A DNA stretch of 64,000 nucleotides from NCBI GenBank assembly GCA_033239005.1, contig BSQZ01000004.1, positions 16,699,507-16,763,506 on the forward strand, in the 5' to 3' direction. Below are positions 32,121 through 45,265 of this stretch, one piece after another; within the stretch, counting starts at the first letter, position 1, and every line of letters begins with the position of its first letter. The notes beneath the pieces were generated by a model. The model worked only from the letters and a program-made list of their open reading frames with translations, was not told where the DNA came from and searched no databases. Source of the DNA: Lamellibrachia satsuma (taxonomy: Eukaryota > Annelida > Polychaeta > Sabellida > Siboglinidae). Made by a program: the position numbers and the translations under genes.

Positions 32121-34515
32121 TGGAATGCAGGAATAAATGTGAACACAGAATACATGTCATCCTAGTTTTATTGTAGAACTATATCATAGTTCTTACATAA
32201 CACATAGCAAGGTGATCAACAAGAGAGTTTTATTTGCACGTATAAAACAAACTTGGAATGTAGTTTATAGTTCATACATATTACCACACAGGGACAGTAA
32301 GAAAACTGTCCACTGTTTACCATAATCGAACTACAAATTGTCAGAAAGCACCAAGACAATGTGTGCCGCCATCTTGTTCCTTTATTACTGGAACAAAATG
32401 CAGGCAACGATATGGGACAGTTTGAGAAATACTGGTCTGAACCCTTGTATGTCACATGGCAGTCACATGACTGCTATCACTGTTGCTGTGACTACAGAAT
32501 CTATTGCAAGCATCCTTGCTTGAAGTCGGCTTTAACAAGCTCTCGTTTGATGTGTCTATCCTAATAATACTGTACACTTAGCATACAGCAGTTGTGTGCA
32601 TGACGTGTAAACAAGTGCACAAGGAATTCTACTACTAACATTATTACTACTATCATAAGTAGTACAACAAATTTACAATAACCAGAGAATGGTTAACATC
32701 ATATTATGCAAGGCTGCTCATCCATAATTATTTAAGTATATTGGTACCAAATTGACAAAAACATTTTATGTATTGTAACGATATGCTAAATCTGACAATT
32801 TCTGCTATGTTTGTGTTTACCCGATTCAAACAGTTTTAGGTGGTTTAATAATAAACTTCAATGGTCATGTTGTTCGATACATGACAACATTTCTATGTGA
32901 CCCTTTTGAAGAAAATGTGTAACTTAATTTGCACGTAATGTCAGCGACCACGCATATCGATGAAATCTTTATGCCAAAAACAATTTCCTTTACAATTTAA
33001 ATTGCTAGGGCTCATTCTGATTTGCAAGTTTTCCAAATGAAGCAACACTTTTCATACTTCTGACGTACTGTGCTTAAAAAGAAATTTGAGACAAGGTGAA
33101 CAAAATCGTGTGAATGACTCAGAAAAAAGTAACTTCACCGACTAGGCGAGGGCAGCTTCTGTTTCATAGAACACGCACAGACAGACTCTGGAAAGTTCTC
33201 AAGTTGAGCATGTGTATTTCACAGTGTCAACATATTAACTGTAATGGACGGAATACAAGTCACAATAAAATCTGCACGCAGTGGTGAACACTCTGATTAA
33301 GGCTACAAGTCCTTGGTTATATACTTCATGTATTTTTTTAATTGTTTGGTTCATGTGACGTAACGTTTTTACCCTGCCCCAAGTGTACAAGCTCCAATAG
33401 TATGGATAATTAAAAATTTTCACAATGTGGAATATTTTTTTCAACATTTACAGCGTTTTTAAATGCAATATCTTTTGATAATATCTTTCTTATAATTGGT
33501 AGTAAAGCTATGAAAAATTATACCAAATATTATCGTATCGATAGAAGTGAACAATAACGGCAAATTTGTAGATGAAACCAAATTTTTTATCTGTACCTCC
33601 CCATATTTAAAATTTCAATATATTTTAACCAAACAATTAAAGAAACCTTATGTTCAGATATATACTGTTGCAGGTTTAACCGGACGCAACTTTTACAAGC
33701 CAACTCTGGGTTGTTGTCATAGATATGTACAGACAAAAACACGACAACACATCTGAGTACACGCATGGCTACGTCTGTATATCAGTCATCTTCCATCTCG
33801 CATAGACGTGCTTCTCGCACAGGATTCTTGTAGTTCTGCGATACTCGGCTAGTTTGGTGCATCAACAAATCTACAAGGTGCATTTTTAACAAAGACAGAA
33901 TCTTTACTCACTTCTGGACAAACACGTGCAATGATAATACCGGCAGTTAATGTTTCAGCCGTTCAGGTAATAACCTCGGCCACGTTTCCGTCACAAACTG
34001 ATCTAGTTCGCCGTCTTCAGAGTCACTTGGTAGATGCGATCTCGAATGATATACAAGTGCATTAAATCTGTAAGTTCACGCGCAGAAAACTGCGCTCGTA
34101 TGGCACCTTCCACAAGCCAGGTTCACATGCTGGTTGTGTCAACGTTACATTAAATATGGTTACAAAATGTTTGTGCGAGAAACCAGCTAGAAATCCACTG
34201 TAAAGTATGATTTCAACATCTGGTCCATCACAGCGACTTCGAGACTGCGGCTCCGTAAGCACCGGTCTAACCCCATCGGCTCTGTTGGCTAATGTTGGCA
34301 AACGTTGACTAGAACACATACATGGAATAACAGCAGCATTTCTTAAACTGCGTGACCACACGCAGGGTTTATAAGCTACTCTCTACAACCATATTTTATT
34401 ATATGGTTTACAGGAAAAATTTTCCCAGCAACCTTGACATCGTTTCGACGATCGTTCATAATTTATTTTACATAACTATGAAATACTTTGTCATCACCAT
34501 CACGCTTAAGAATAA

Positions 34516-34521
34516 TTTATT
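34516..34521 (-). terminator. NUAK: Candidate poly(A) signal of NUAK
   Basis: Minus-strand AATAAA 170 nt after the stop codon. Confidence 0.35.
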
Positions 34522-34690
34522 TTAAAGGTCTTGAATTTCACACACAAAATTCGGTATTTCTTGGCTTTTGTATAAACCTGCAACATAGTCACATTGACTA
34601 TACAAAAAACAATGATCGTCGTTTGGTGCTGATTTTTTTCATAACTACTTGTCATAAATACACGTTCACTGACTATCAATGTGCGCACGC

Positions 34691-35991
34691 CTATCCCCAG
34701 TTGTTGCCAATTGACAAAGCCTGCTGACACACTTGTCGTGCCTCGGTCAGATCAAAGAAGTCAACTGACTCGATGCATGGCTGCAACTTGCTTGCTTGAA
34801 GTCGACTCACAATGTCCTCGAGATCACTGCCGTTCTGAGTCACTGGAATGCTGTTGGCGTCATCGTCGATATATATCCCGGAGTGTCGGTGCTGTGGAGG
34901 TGCAGACCTCGGCAAAGGAGGCGGAGGGCCGTAGTCGTCATCATCAGCTGCCGTCTCCAGGCAACTGTTGTCAAAGATTTGTGCTTTCGTCTCAGCTACA
35001 GTTGTGAGACAGTCTGACAGATATGTGTCAGCGTCAGCACTGTCGTAGGAGAAATCCAGAATGTCACCGGATGAGTTCGAACCCTGACTGCCGAGGCTGT
35101 ATCGCCAAGTTGGGTCGCGTTCGGTTGATAACTTACGCCTGCGCTTCAAGATACCCTTGACAGGCTGCGTCGGCGTTGATGATACAACTCCACCGTGCGC
35201 AAAGGACGTAATGCAAAGGGACGAGTTGAAATGGGGCAATTCGCTGCTATCATCGAGTGTATCACAGCTTCTGCTTTCACCAACAGATATTCGCTCATCG
35301 ACACAGTTCACAGTCCTCTCACTCGATGACAAGCAACTGGAAGTGTCAGTGTGCGCACTAGTATTACTGTCCTTCATGTCTTCATAGCTTCCCAAAACTG
35401 CTTCAATGTCCGACAAATCATAGCTGTTCCCGCTATCTTTTGTCGAACACTCGAAACTGCCAGATGGCGCCACAAGCAAGAGGTCTGTATCGTCCAACCC
35501 GCAGCCACTGTCACTGTAGCTCGGCCGATTGTTTTTTAGAATCCCGCGATGTGGTTTCCGGCTCAAATCAGGCACCACAAAGCCGTTGACAGGCGAGGAC
35601 AGTTTCTGCGTAACAACATCGGGTGAAGAGTCCTCGAACACATCAGTGTCACCTAGTGAGGCCATGCTTTCGCTCCCAATAACCTCGTCTTCTTCATCGG
35701 TGCTGATGGATTTCGTCTTCTTGAGAATACCTTTGACTGGTAAGGCAGTTTGAATCGGCAGTGCATTCTCACCGTCGCTATCGGATGATAACGAGTTTCG
35801 TTGCGAGGGTGTCGAATCACTATTAATGGATTCTCCAAGGCTGGCGACGTCGATTAGTTTAATCGGAGGGTACTGCTCGATGGGCGTGCAGTCATAGCCC
35901 AGATTGATCCACCAGTGCCGACAGATCACATCTATTGTTGCACGCTTCTTCGGGTCCGGTGTTAACAGGTGTCGTATCAGACCTGTAGAGT
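34691..35991 (-). CDS. NUAK: NUAK exon 7 (kinase end, regulatory tail, stop)
   Basis: The acceptor is CCTCCCATACAG, joining PS to [10 protein letters not shown], where NUAK1 has SDARGLIRWML. It ends the kinase domain at HWWINLGY. It holds the three GILK motifs, a '[11 protein letters not shown]' stretch after the second, a proline-rich [12 protein letters not shown] segment and the C-terminal helix. An upstream ATG in the same open frame lies in the intron. Confidence 0.95.
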
Positions 35992-38900
35992 CTGTATGGG
36001 AGGCAAACATAGAGTACTGCACCAACATTTTTCACACTTCAACAACCGAGAGATGCAGTTACAAGTTACTAGGGCACTGATACTTGGTTAAATATTAATT
36101 CTCACAGCTGTTTTCTGTTATAAAATTTATACAAATACCGGTAAACAGCTTTGTTTTGGCCTTTTGCACCAACATTTAATTGCAACTGAACTGCTTTAGA
36201 CATTGAACTTAAAAATTTTTATTTTATGATAAATTATGTTTACCAATAATGAATTCAGATTATTCAATTCTGCCACATGAATGTCAGTTGTAAATAATTT
36301 GATTAAGTTGAATAACAGGAGTAATAAAAGTTAAAGTAATAATAAAGTTAAAGAGCAATAAATTAAGTCAACATACATTGAGATGTGCGAAACAGTACTT
36401 TTAATAGTTGGTGATTAATTGTTTACTATGAGGGCAGATTTCAGTGTGTCACCGTATCCATGTCAGACTGAAGGTTGGAACATACCTGATGGCTTGCGAG
36501 GCTCCATGTAGTTGCCTTCTGAGATCTGTCGACGTAATCGCTGGAAGTCACTGCCATCAAATGGCATGGCTCCGTAGACAAATGTATAGAGTAGCACGCC
36601 GAGACTCCAACAGTCAACCTACAGCGTTACAATGTTGCCAGTGAAAACTCGCCTGAAGATTATTACATCACAACATGTGCTACTGTATGGCTGGCAAACC
36701 TGCACAATGACATGTATATTAGACAAGTAATTAGATGGATGCCACACCAGAATGTATATTAGATGGATGCCACACCAGAATGTATATTAGACGGATGCCA
36801 CACCAGAATGTATATTAGACGGATGCCACATCAGAATGTATATTAGACGGATGCCACACCAGAATGTATATTAGACGGATGCCACACCAGAATGTATATT
36901 AGACGGATGCCACACCAGAATGTATATTAGATGGATGCCACACCAGAATGTATATTAGATGGATGCCACATCAGAATGTATATTAGACGGATGCCACATC
37001 AGAATGTATATTAGACGGATGCCACACCAGAATGTATATTAGACGGATGCCACACCAGAATGTATATTAGACGGATGCCACACCAGAATGTATATTAGAT
37101 GGATGCCACACCAGAATGTATATTAGATGGATGCCACATCAGAATGTATATTAGATGGATGCCACATCAGAATGTATATTAGATGGATGCTATGGACTGC
37201 ATTTCATGTACACTGGAGTCATCAATTCACAAACAGAACATATTGGACATTTAGTAGCCACCACAGGAAAAGAAATAGAATTGCCAAAATTCTAACCAGA
37301 TAATTATTTACTAGTATTTTATCAGTGCATTTAGTGTTGATGGATCATAAAAAATATGCTATAATGAATAGCCAAATTGTTTACGTAACTTATTCAAATC
37401 TAGTGTACTGACATTTTTATATGCTAACTGGCAGCATGAGTGAAACTAGTAATGTGAAATTACATGACGACCAACCTGCACAATCTTCACAGAAACTCCA
37501 TATTAATTATTAACTTACATGACAACTAAGTTGGGTGATTACACAGGACATGTGACCTACCTCGGGGCCGCAGTAGGGTTGACCGTTGACGATCTCTGGT
37601 GATGCATACAGAGGACTGCCACAGAATGTGTTCAACATGTGGTCACCAGTGAAGACGTTGGACAGTCCAAAGTCTGCAATCTGCAGAGAGTAAAATGTGC
37701 ATTCATTATTGTCTAGTGGTTGTCTGATAAATGTCTATTAATATTTCTTGGTGGTATAATCAGGCTCTTTCAACAGACTGCTATGCCATCAACAAACAGC
37801 TATGCCATCAACAGACAGCTATGCCATCAACAGACAGCTATGCCGTCAACATATTGCAAGCAGAATCATTCCAGGGTTCAAGCTTGCTAAAACAACACTT
37901 CTTTTTTATTTTTTTGTCAAATTGACTCAGCCCCACCAACGGGGAGGCACGTAAGTAGGCAACTTCCTTGGACATAGATGTAATGCAGATCTAGGTGCCA
38001 GATGCCATTGTTAACTATTGACTGAACAATTATTGCCAATGAATTAAAAATAAAATTGGTGGCGCCTTCAGCGAAACATTTTGAATTGTTGCATATTCTG
38101 CGGTAATATTCTTCTTTTATCAATCTTTTGAAGATTTTATAAATTACTTCGTGTGACCAGCTTCAATTTGTCCTACAACAAAAACCAAAATTCCTTCCAC
38201 AATCCATCACCGGCCCACCAGGGGTCTTCGGTGTACATTTATTCTGCACCAGTGGTATTGTGGTGGGCCTAGGCTACGCTGGAAGACACTAGGTCACCAA
38301 CACGTGTGATAACTAACCTTCACATTGCCATGGCTGTCGAGGACGATGTTCTCCAGCTTCAGGTCCCGATGCACGATGTTGTGCTGTGGGCAGAACAAGA
38401 ACGTGTGAGTCATGATAACGATGAGCAGATCTGTACTTTGGTAAAACTGTAGACAACAGAGTGTGCGCAGCTCTGAGCTAATAAGATTTGAGAAAGAAAT
38501 TAAGATCTTTTACCATGATAAAAATAATAAATAAAATAATAACGAAATTTCACTCAAACAAACTCAACAAGCTATTTATTTAATTGGTGATTAAACTGAA
38601 TAATTTGTTATTCAGTATATCATTCGGCGATATAGCCTAGGGCCTAGGCCTAGTTTGCTGAAATCAGATTTAAGACCTTTTTAAAACCGTTCTTTGAAAA
38701 TTCCCATTTTAAGTTCCTTCTAAGACTTTTTAAGACTGCACACATCCTAAGTAATGCTGACTGCTTTTTATCACAAAGCATTTTTTCTTTAATCTTTTGG
38801 GGGTAGTTACACTCCCGGCTGTACTGAAACAAAACCCTTAATGTTTCCCCGTTAATTGGTGGTAGCATCTTTCACCCCAAGCACCAGCCAACATCAAAGC

Positions 38901-41900
38901 CTGAACTACCTACCATGTGCAAATAGTGCACCGCAGAGACGATCTGGCGGAAGAATCTGCGAGCCTCTGATGTGTTCAGTCCGTTCTTGAGGTTGATGTA
39001 GTCGTACAGCTCGCCGCCGCTCGCATATTCCATCACTAGGATGATCTTGTCTGGGTTCTCAAATACTACAAGTCAGAGACAACACAGTGAATGAGGGCTC
39101 CAATCCCCTTCTATACTATAAAACAGATCATAGTTGTGTATGTCTGTCTGTTCCCTCATATCTATGTGGTTCGTACATTATACAAATTTCTATATTCCCC
39201 TCGGGGTGGGGATATTACAATGGAACTTATGTGGACTTCTGACGTAAATTACGTAACTTGGAACAATGGTAGATTATGACTACTATTTTATTATTACAAC
39301 TATGAAAACTTCTGCACTGTAATTTGTCAACTGTTTTAAGCATCAGGACAGGTCTGCTTCATGACTCTTGCACTAAAATATCTTGCTTCTTTTCGACACA
39401 ACAGTAAATATACCAGCCAAATTCTGGCTGTCGTGAGAACATTACAGACAAGTTCCATGACTTCATTAATTTCACTTCAGTTAATGCATACTAAGTGGTT
39501 GTTCGACATCTATGTAGGTGTAACATATTTAAATTCCTGCGCATTCAATCTCAGATCAAAGCCGGAGCAGAGGCCGGAAATTTCAGGCATGCAGACAACT
39601 TTGTGCACAGTGAAACAACTTGAAAAAACCATCTGGATGCACAGACAGACTGGATTGACATTTTCGGTTTGACACATGCATTCATTTTCTGACAAAAATG
39701 CCCAGGGTTGTTGTTTACAAGACATTGACAGTGGCACAAACTGTGACACTGACGCCCATCCGTGAACAGCGGGCGGGCTACGGGCTGGGCTACGATGACT
39801 CGGCCCCACCCACAGTTAACAAGAAACCATGCCATTCACCTGGCAACAAACGACAATGTTCCAGCATGGCCCGAGGGGATGCGAAAAGCAGTAAATAGAG
39901 ACTGTTTTGGCTCGGAGATACAATCATGTTACGATACATTGCTGTACCTACGCAGACATGTTAACAAAGTGACGTTTCAGGCATTATGATAAAATTAGAA
40001 ACAATGGACAAGATTATCATAGAATCAATATAGATATCGTTTCTGAAGTTGATAAAAATAGTACCACCCCAAGGCACTTGGTAGACATTAATATTACACC
40101 TTCATAAATTGCTATTCACTGTTATCACCCTTTCTTTTCCCAACGAAAGACGTCAATGCATTTTCTCAAGAAAGAAGTCAACGCCTTCTTTTGGCTTTGC
40201 GTCAGCACCCAGATTAGAGATGGACAGCTCAAGCAAGGAAGAAACCCACACAGAAAAAAATGTCAGGTTTCTTTCACGCAATATGTTGTTATTCCCAGTA
40301 ACACTGTTGGTGGCTGGCTCTTTCCAAACAATGTGTTGCTATTCCCACTAACACAGTTGTTGGCTGGCTCATCTCCTACAAAGTGTGTTACTATTCTCCC
40401 ACTAACACAGTTGGTGGTTGGCTGGTTCACTACGAAGTGTGTAACTATTCTCATTAACACAGTTAGTGGCTGTCTTGTTCCCTACAAAGTGTTGCTATTC
40501 CCACTGACACAGTTGGTGGCTTGCTCAGTCCCTACAAAGTGTGTTGCTATTGCCATTAACACAGTTAGTGGCTGTCCTGTTCCCTACAAAGTGTTGCTAT
40601 TCCCACTGACACAGTTGGTGGCTTGCTCAGTCCCTACAAAGTGTGTTGCTATTGCCATTAACACAGTTAGTGGCTGTCTTGTTCCCTACAAAGTGTTGCT
40701 ATTCCCACTGACACAGTTGGTGGCTGACTCGTTCCTGCCACCCTTTGTGCTAAGTGCTTATAGCTCGGAGCTATGCAGTGATTTATATGTGAATGAAGTG
40801 ATTAACTCTCTATGCACAACAAATTCATATGATATACTGTAAGTTGTAGAACCTGAACTACCAATGCTGTGAAGTGAAGAGGGGGAGAAACATTTCTGGC
40901 ATTTTCTCCACCCCCAGACATAGGTGGTAGAACTTAAGAAGAGTAGGCTGTGCCACCGCTAAATCAACCATATCCAATGACAAAAATCTATGTATCTGCC
41001 TTCTCTGCATTATTTATCACCGGGCTGTCTTGCACCCAGTGTCATGCCATTGTTTGGACACACTGTCACCACTGTACAGGCCTGGATGACTCAGTTGGGA
41101 GTCTGTCTTACTAACACCCAGTCTCACTTTGACACCATGACTGTCGCTTCCAGTAGGTCACCACATGTTTGGTTCAAACTCACACGAACAAATATAAGGG
41201 ACAGACCACACTTGCTTTTTCCATAGGCCACTATTACAACATTTTGTTGGATTTCTTTAAAATTGCACAGCACATTTGTCCTTTATTAGGACACTGTGAA
41301 ATTCGTGAAAATGACATACCTCATTTTTCAGAGTTGATACCCCTCAAATTCGGACCAGCCCGGTGACTAGATTTTGAAATATTGATATGTTCTGCAGAAT
41401 AGTCAGTGTAGTGAAATATTGACATGTTCTGCAGAATAGTCAGTGTAGTGACACGTGAGCGGTCAGCGTCTGTCTATTGCCATCAAAAATGAAAGATCTA
41501 GGGCAGTAGCACAAAAAGCAAACTTTTCTAACACATATGATGTTAAATTGCTTGGAAAAAATTCACTCATTATACGCAATCATCACTTTCCTCTGGACTC
41601 CAGATATCTGACAGATCTGTCCCCAATTGGCCAACTAGCCAATTGGGGACAGATCACTACATTAATTACAATTTCTTTGCAACTTTCTAATCAAATTCCA
41701 TTTACATCAAAAAACTAATTTACTAATCAATTAAATAATTTTAATTATTCTTTCTTACAAATGGCATTATGACAAGCATAAAACATTAATTATGTTAAAA
41801 TTCCTATCCTCTTTCTATTCTGAAATTGGAAGTTAAGACTTAAATTAAATTAAAATCAAAAAGGATCCGCCCATAAACAGCCAGCAAATACTACACAGCG

Positions 41901-44900
41901 CAGGACAGCGTAAACAAGATGATGCTATACAGTACTATGAACTAAGTAAACACACAAAAAAACATTAAATTCCTCTCCATTCAAGTTATTCGAATAACTG
42001 ACAGTAACTATGAAGTATGCATGTCTATCAAGAATTTTATATAAAAAAGCAATAGGATAACAGGTACATCAAAATATTGCAACACATATTTTGGTTCCAC
42101 ACATGCAGGGTACAATTAATCTGCATGACTTTAAAAAAATTATGTACATGTCATTTACGGTGTGATCCATTTGAACAGTTAATAAGTTAGGGAGCGGTTT
42201 GTCCCCAATTTGACAGACATTTGGCACACCCTGTACACCAATAAGATACCAAATTACCCTGGTCGAATGCCAAGGTTTAACAATGTTACAGTTTTATTGC
42301 TGCACTAGACAGTCACATTAAAGCAGCCCAAACAAACACATTACAGCAGACCATGTCAGCAGGTAGTCTTCAGGTTAAGAATAACACATTATAGCACACC
42401 ATACTCTGTCAGAATGACTTTGTAGTCTTCAGGTTAAGATTGACAAATTTTAAGGGTCCCTCCTCAATTAATTTTTTTTACAATCATTTCGTAATAAATC
42501 AAACCTACGTCATATCTACTATGCGTCCACTACGTAAAAAATTTTACGTATCCATGACAACACACTAGCTCGTTTGTTCAAGTGTAGTATTTAGTTTTGA
42601 TAAATTGTTTTATTTGATTGTATCTGGTTAAAATTCAACATAAAAAGCGCAAGTGTCCAGCTCTATATATTACACCACATAAGGTTGTTCACTCTTTCAC
42701 AAGTTACCAGATCTAACAATCATAGTCAATTGTTTTGACGAGTTCAACTAAAAGTGCCCAATCTTTTATTTAAACCGACTGTGCATATGACTTAAAACTA
42801 TTCACACATTACACATGACTTAAACCATTCACACATTACATATGATTTAAACTATTTACACATTACACGACTTAAACTATTCACACATTACATATTATTT
42901 AAACTATTCACACATTACATAACTTTAACTATTCACACATGAAACACGACTTAAACTATTCACACATTACATATTCGTTTAAACTATTCAAACAATACAG
43001 ATTTGAACCTCAACAAACCTGATTCATGATTGGCTCAATGAACGGAGGAGGGTGTCTTAACGAAACACCAAACAACCAGGCTGAACTCTGACGACATACT
43101 TTGTGGATTTATTGGGCATTAAGCAGCAGCATGCACCATCACATGCTGTAGCCACACAAGGCCTGGAACAACATCCTGCTGATTCATACGTCACTAACAC
43201 CTGTGCGATAATTTGTCACACAAAGCAGCAGTAACTATGCCACAATCCTAACTATTCAGCACAGGACATACGCAGCTTACAGGTGCACCAACATTTCTAT
43301 CGTTTACTACTTAATGTCTGACTTACAATAGTGACCTGACACTGACCGATGGGTCAAGCACTCTGTGTAAGGTCAACCTTGTTGACACCTTGCCTTACTT
43401 TTATTCACAGCACCTGTGTTGAATTGACTGCCTAGGGTAACGTCAAACATCAGATTATAATAAACCATGTTGGTCCCAACTGTTAAAGCGATTATAATTT
43501 CCACACCCAATCATTCTCCACACCAACCTTATATTTCGTCCACGACATAATCTATATCTTTATTCACATTTACATTTCAGCAAAATTCACCACAAATCTG
43601 AACCCTGTTAGTGCTACCTGCCATTGCATATATAAAGTCATTAGCCATGAATTACCCACCCCAATATCATATAGTAATGCATTAGATGCTGGCTCACTAA
43701 TCATTTTCATATCTCAAACATTATAATACCATTTCATAAATACAGTACCAATGTAAGATAATAATTTTTGGGTGGTTAAGTTAACAATATTATTCAAAAT
43801 TTATTTCATTATAAATTTGTAATGTTGAACTTTAAATAGCTTCCATTTCATTTACACCACTACCATGTCAGCTTTAAACATAAACAAGCACGGAGATGGT
43901 ATGGTGTTAGTTACCATGACAACTTCAGTAAACAGTGTCAAGTTACTCTTACTACTGACCAGTGGTCATTTTATTGCTTCCTCTCTTTGACACTATACTG
44001 GTTAGTTGGCCATCCTCTTGTAATACAGGTAGTACACTACATGAGTGTAGGCAGAGACCCTTGAACAACTGGACCCAGCTAGCTGGACATTTAGGCTGTC
44101 CACGTGAACTCACCTGGACAGCCTAACATAAATTATTAATAATTTCATTTTAACCAAAAAATATTATTAATTTCTTATTCACCATAAGATCAGATCTTCC
44201 TAAGTTGCCTGTTTTGATCGAGTTCATAATTATTAGTCATTGTAGTTATCATATCTGACTGGATGACTGCTGACTGGACTTAATCGTTGCAGTTATCATA
44301 GCTGACTGGATGACTGCTGACTGAACTTTCACAGACAGACACAATGTAACGTAATGTTGTCAGTACATAAAACAACAAATGTTAAACTGTTACAGTAGTA
44401 GTACATTCGCTTACAATTCACAAACTTTTTAAACAACATGATTACTAAAATCTGACATGGCTGCCTTGGTAATCAGGGATCGCTGTGTCGTATATTGCAT
44501 GAAAATACACCGCGTTGTTTGCATAACATGTTTGAATGTTTGTTTTATCCAGAAATGTGTGGTCACACTGGACAACCTCTGGCTACATTAAGTTGTCCAC
44601 ATGATGACAGGTGGCGACAATGACTAACCATGCTAATGGTTCAGTGTGTTTACTCACTGTCACACCAAAGCAGTCATTACTGTCAAGTAAAATCACACCT
44701 CCACTGGCTAGTTTACATGACACCCCAGCAAAGCATCCATCAACTATCCAGGTTCAACTTCTACAGCTGTATGTATGATATTTCCTAAGTGACTACATTA
44801 AAATTTTTAATGCATTATTCAGACTGGCACAGGGTAAAATCGATGAATTTAAACGAACAAAAAGTCATGATATTAAGCAACTAGTGAGATATGATCAATT

Positions 44901-45198
44901 TTAGATGACCTAGCAATGCTACTTGACAAGTTGACATTCCTTGAAGAGTAGTGGCCTACTTTGCTGGTGTGGGAAAAGAGGCAGTGTTTCAGAGTGAAGA
45001 TAAGAGACAAGTGCAAGTTTCATGTTCAGAATCCATCAGTGTCAATACCACTGGACAGGTTTTGTCTGACTTGTCACACTCAATGATCCCACTTGGCAAC
45101 TACTGAAACTGTCAACATAGAGTGCTATTTCTAAGAATATAATTTTATCTTGACCAAATTCACAAGTTTACTGGTACAGTCTACACACACTCACATTA

Positions 45199-45265
<67 letters not shown>

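Larger units (their letters stand above)
31219..34690. other. Convergent intergenic interval HEMK1/NUAK
   Basis: Contains the HEMK1 3'UTR (AATAAA-like sites near 31532 and 32131), a MITE (31950-32120) and the short NUAK 3'UTR at the right. I see no other gene. The minus-strand open frame 34062-34361 has no family signature. Confidence 0.5.

Noticed and set aside
34062..34361. 99-codon minus-strand frame downstream of NUAK
   Set aside because: No recognised motif, beyond the candidate NUAK poly(A) site; no splice support.
34681..35753. Plus-strand open frames of 60-108 codons
   Set aside because: Shadows of NUAK exon 7 on the other strand; no family features.
36733..37190. CRISPR-like 28-bp repeats
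   Set aside because: No unique spacers; units differ only by two C/T sites.
39698..39989. GC-richer open frames in NUAK intron 2
   Set aside because: Two overlapping frames of similar length, neither with a family signature; could be old transposon sequence but not supported.
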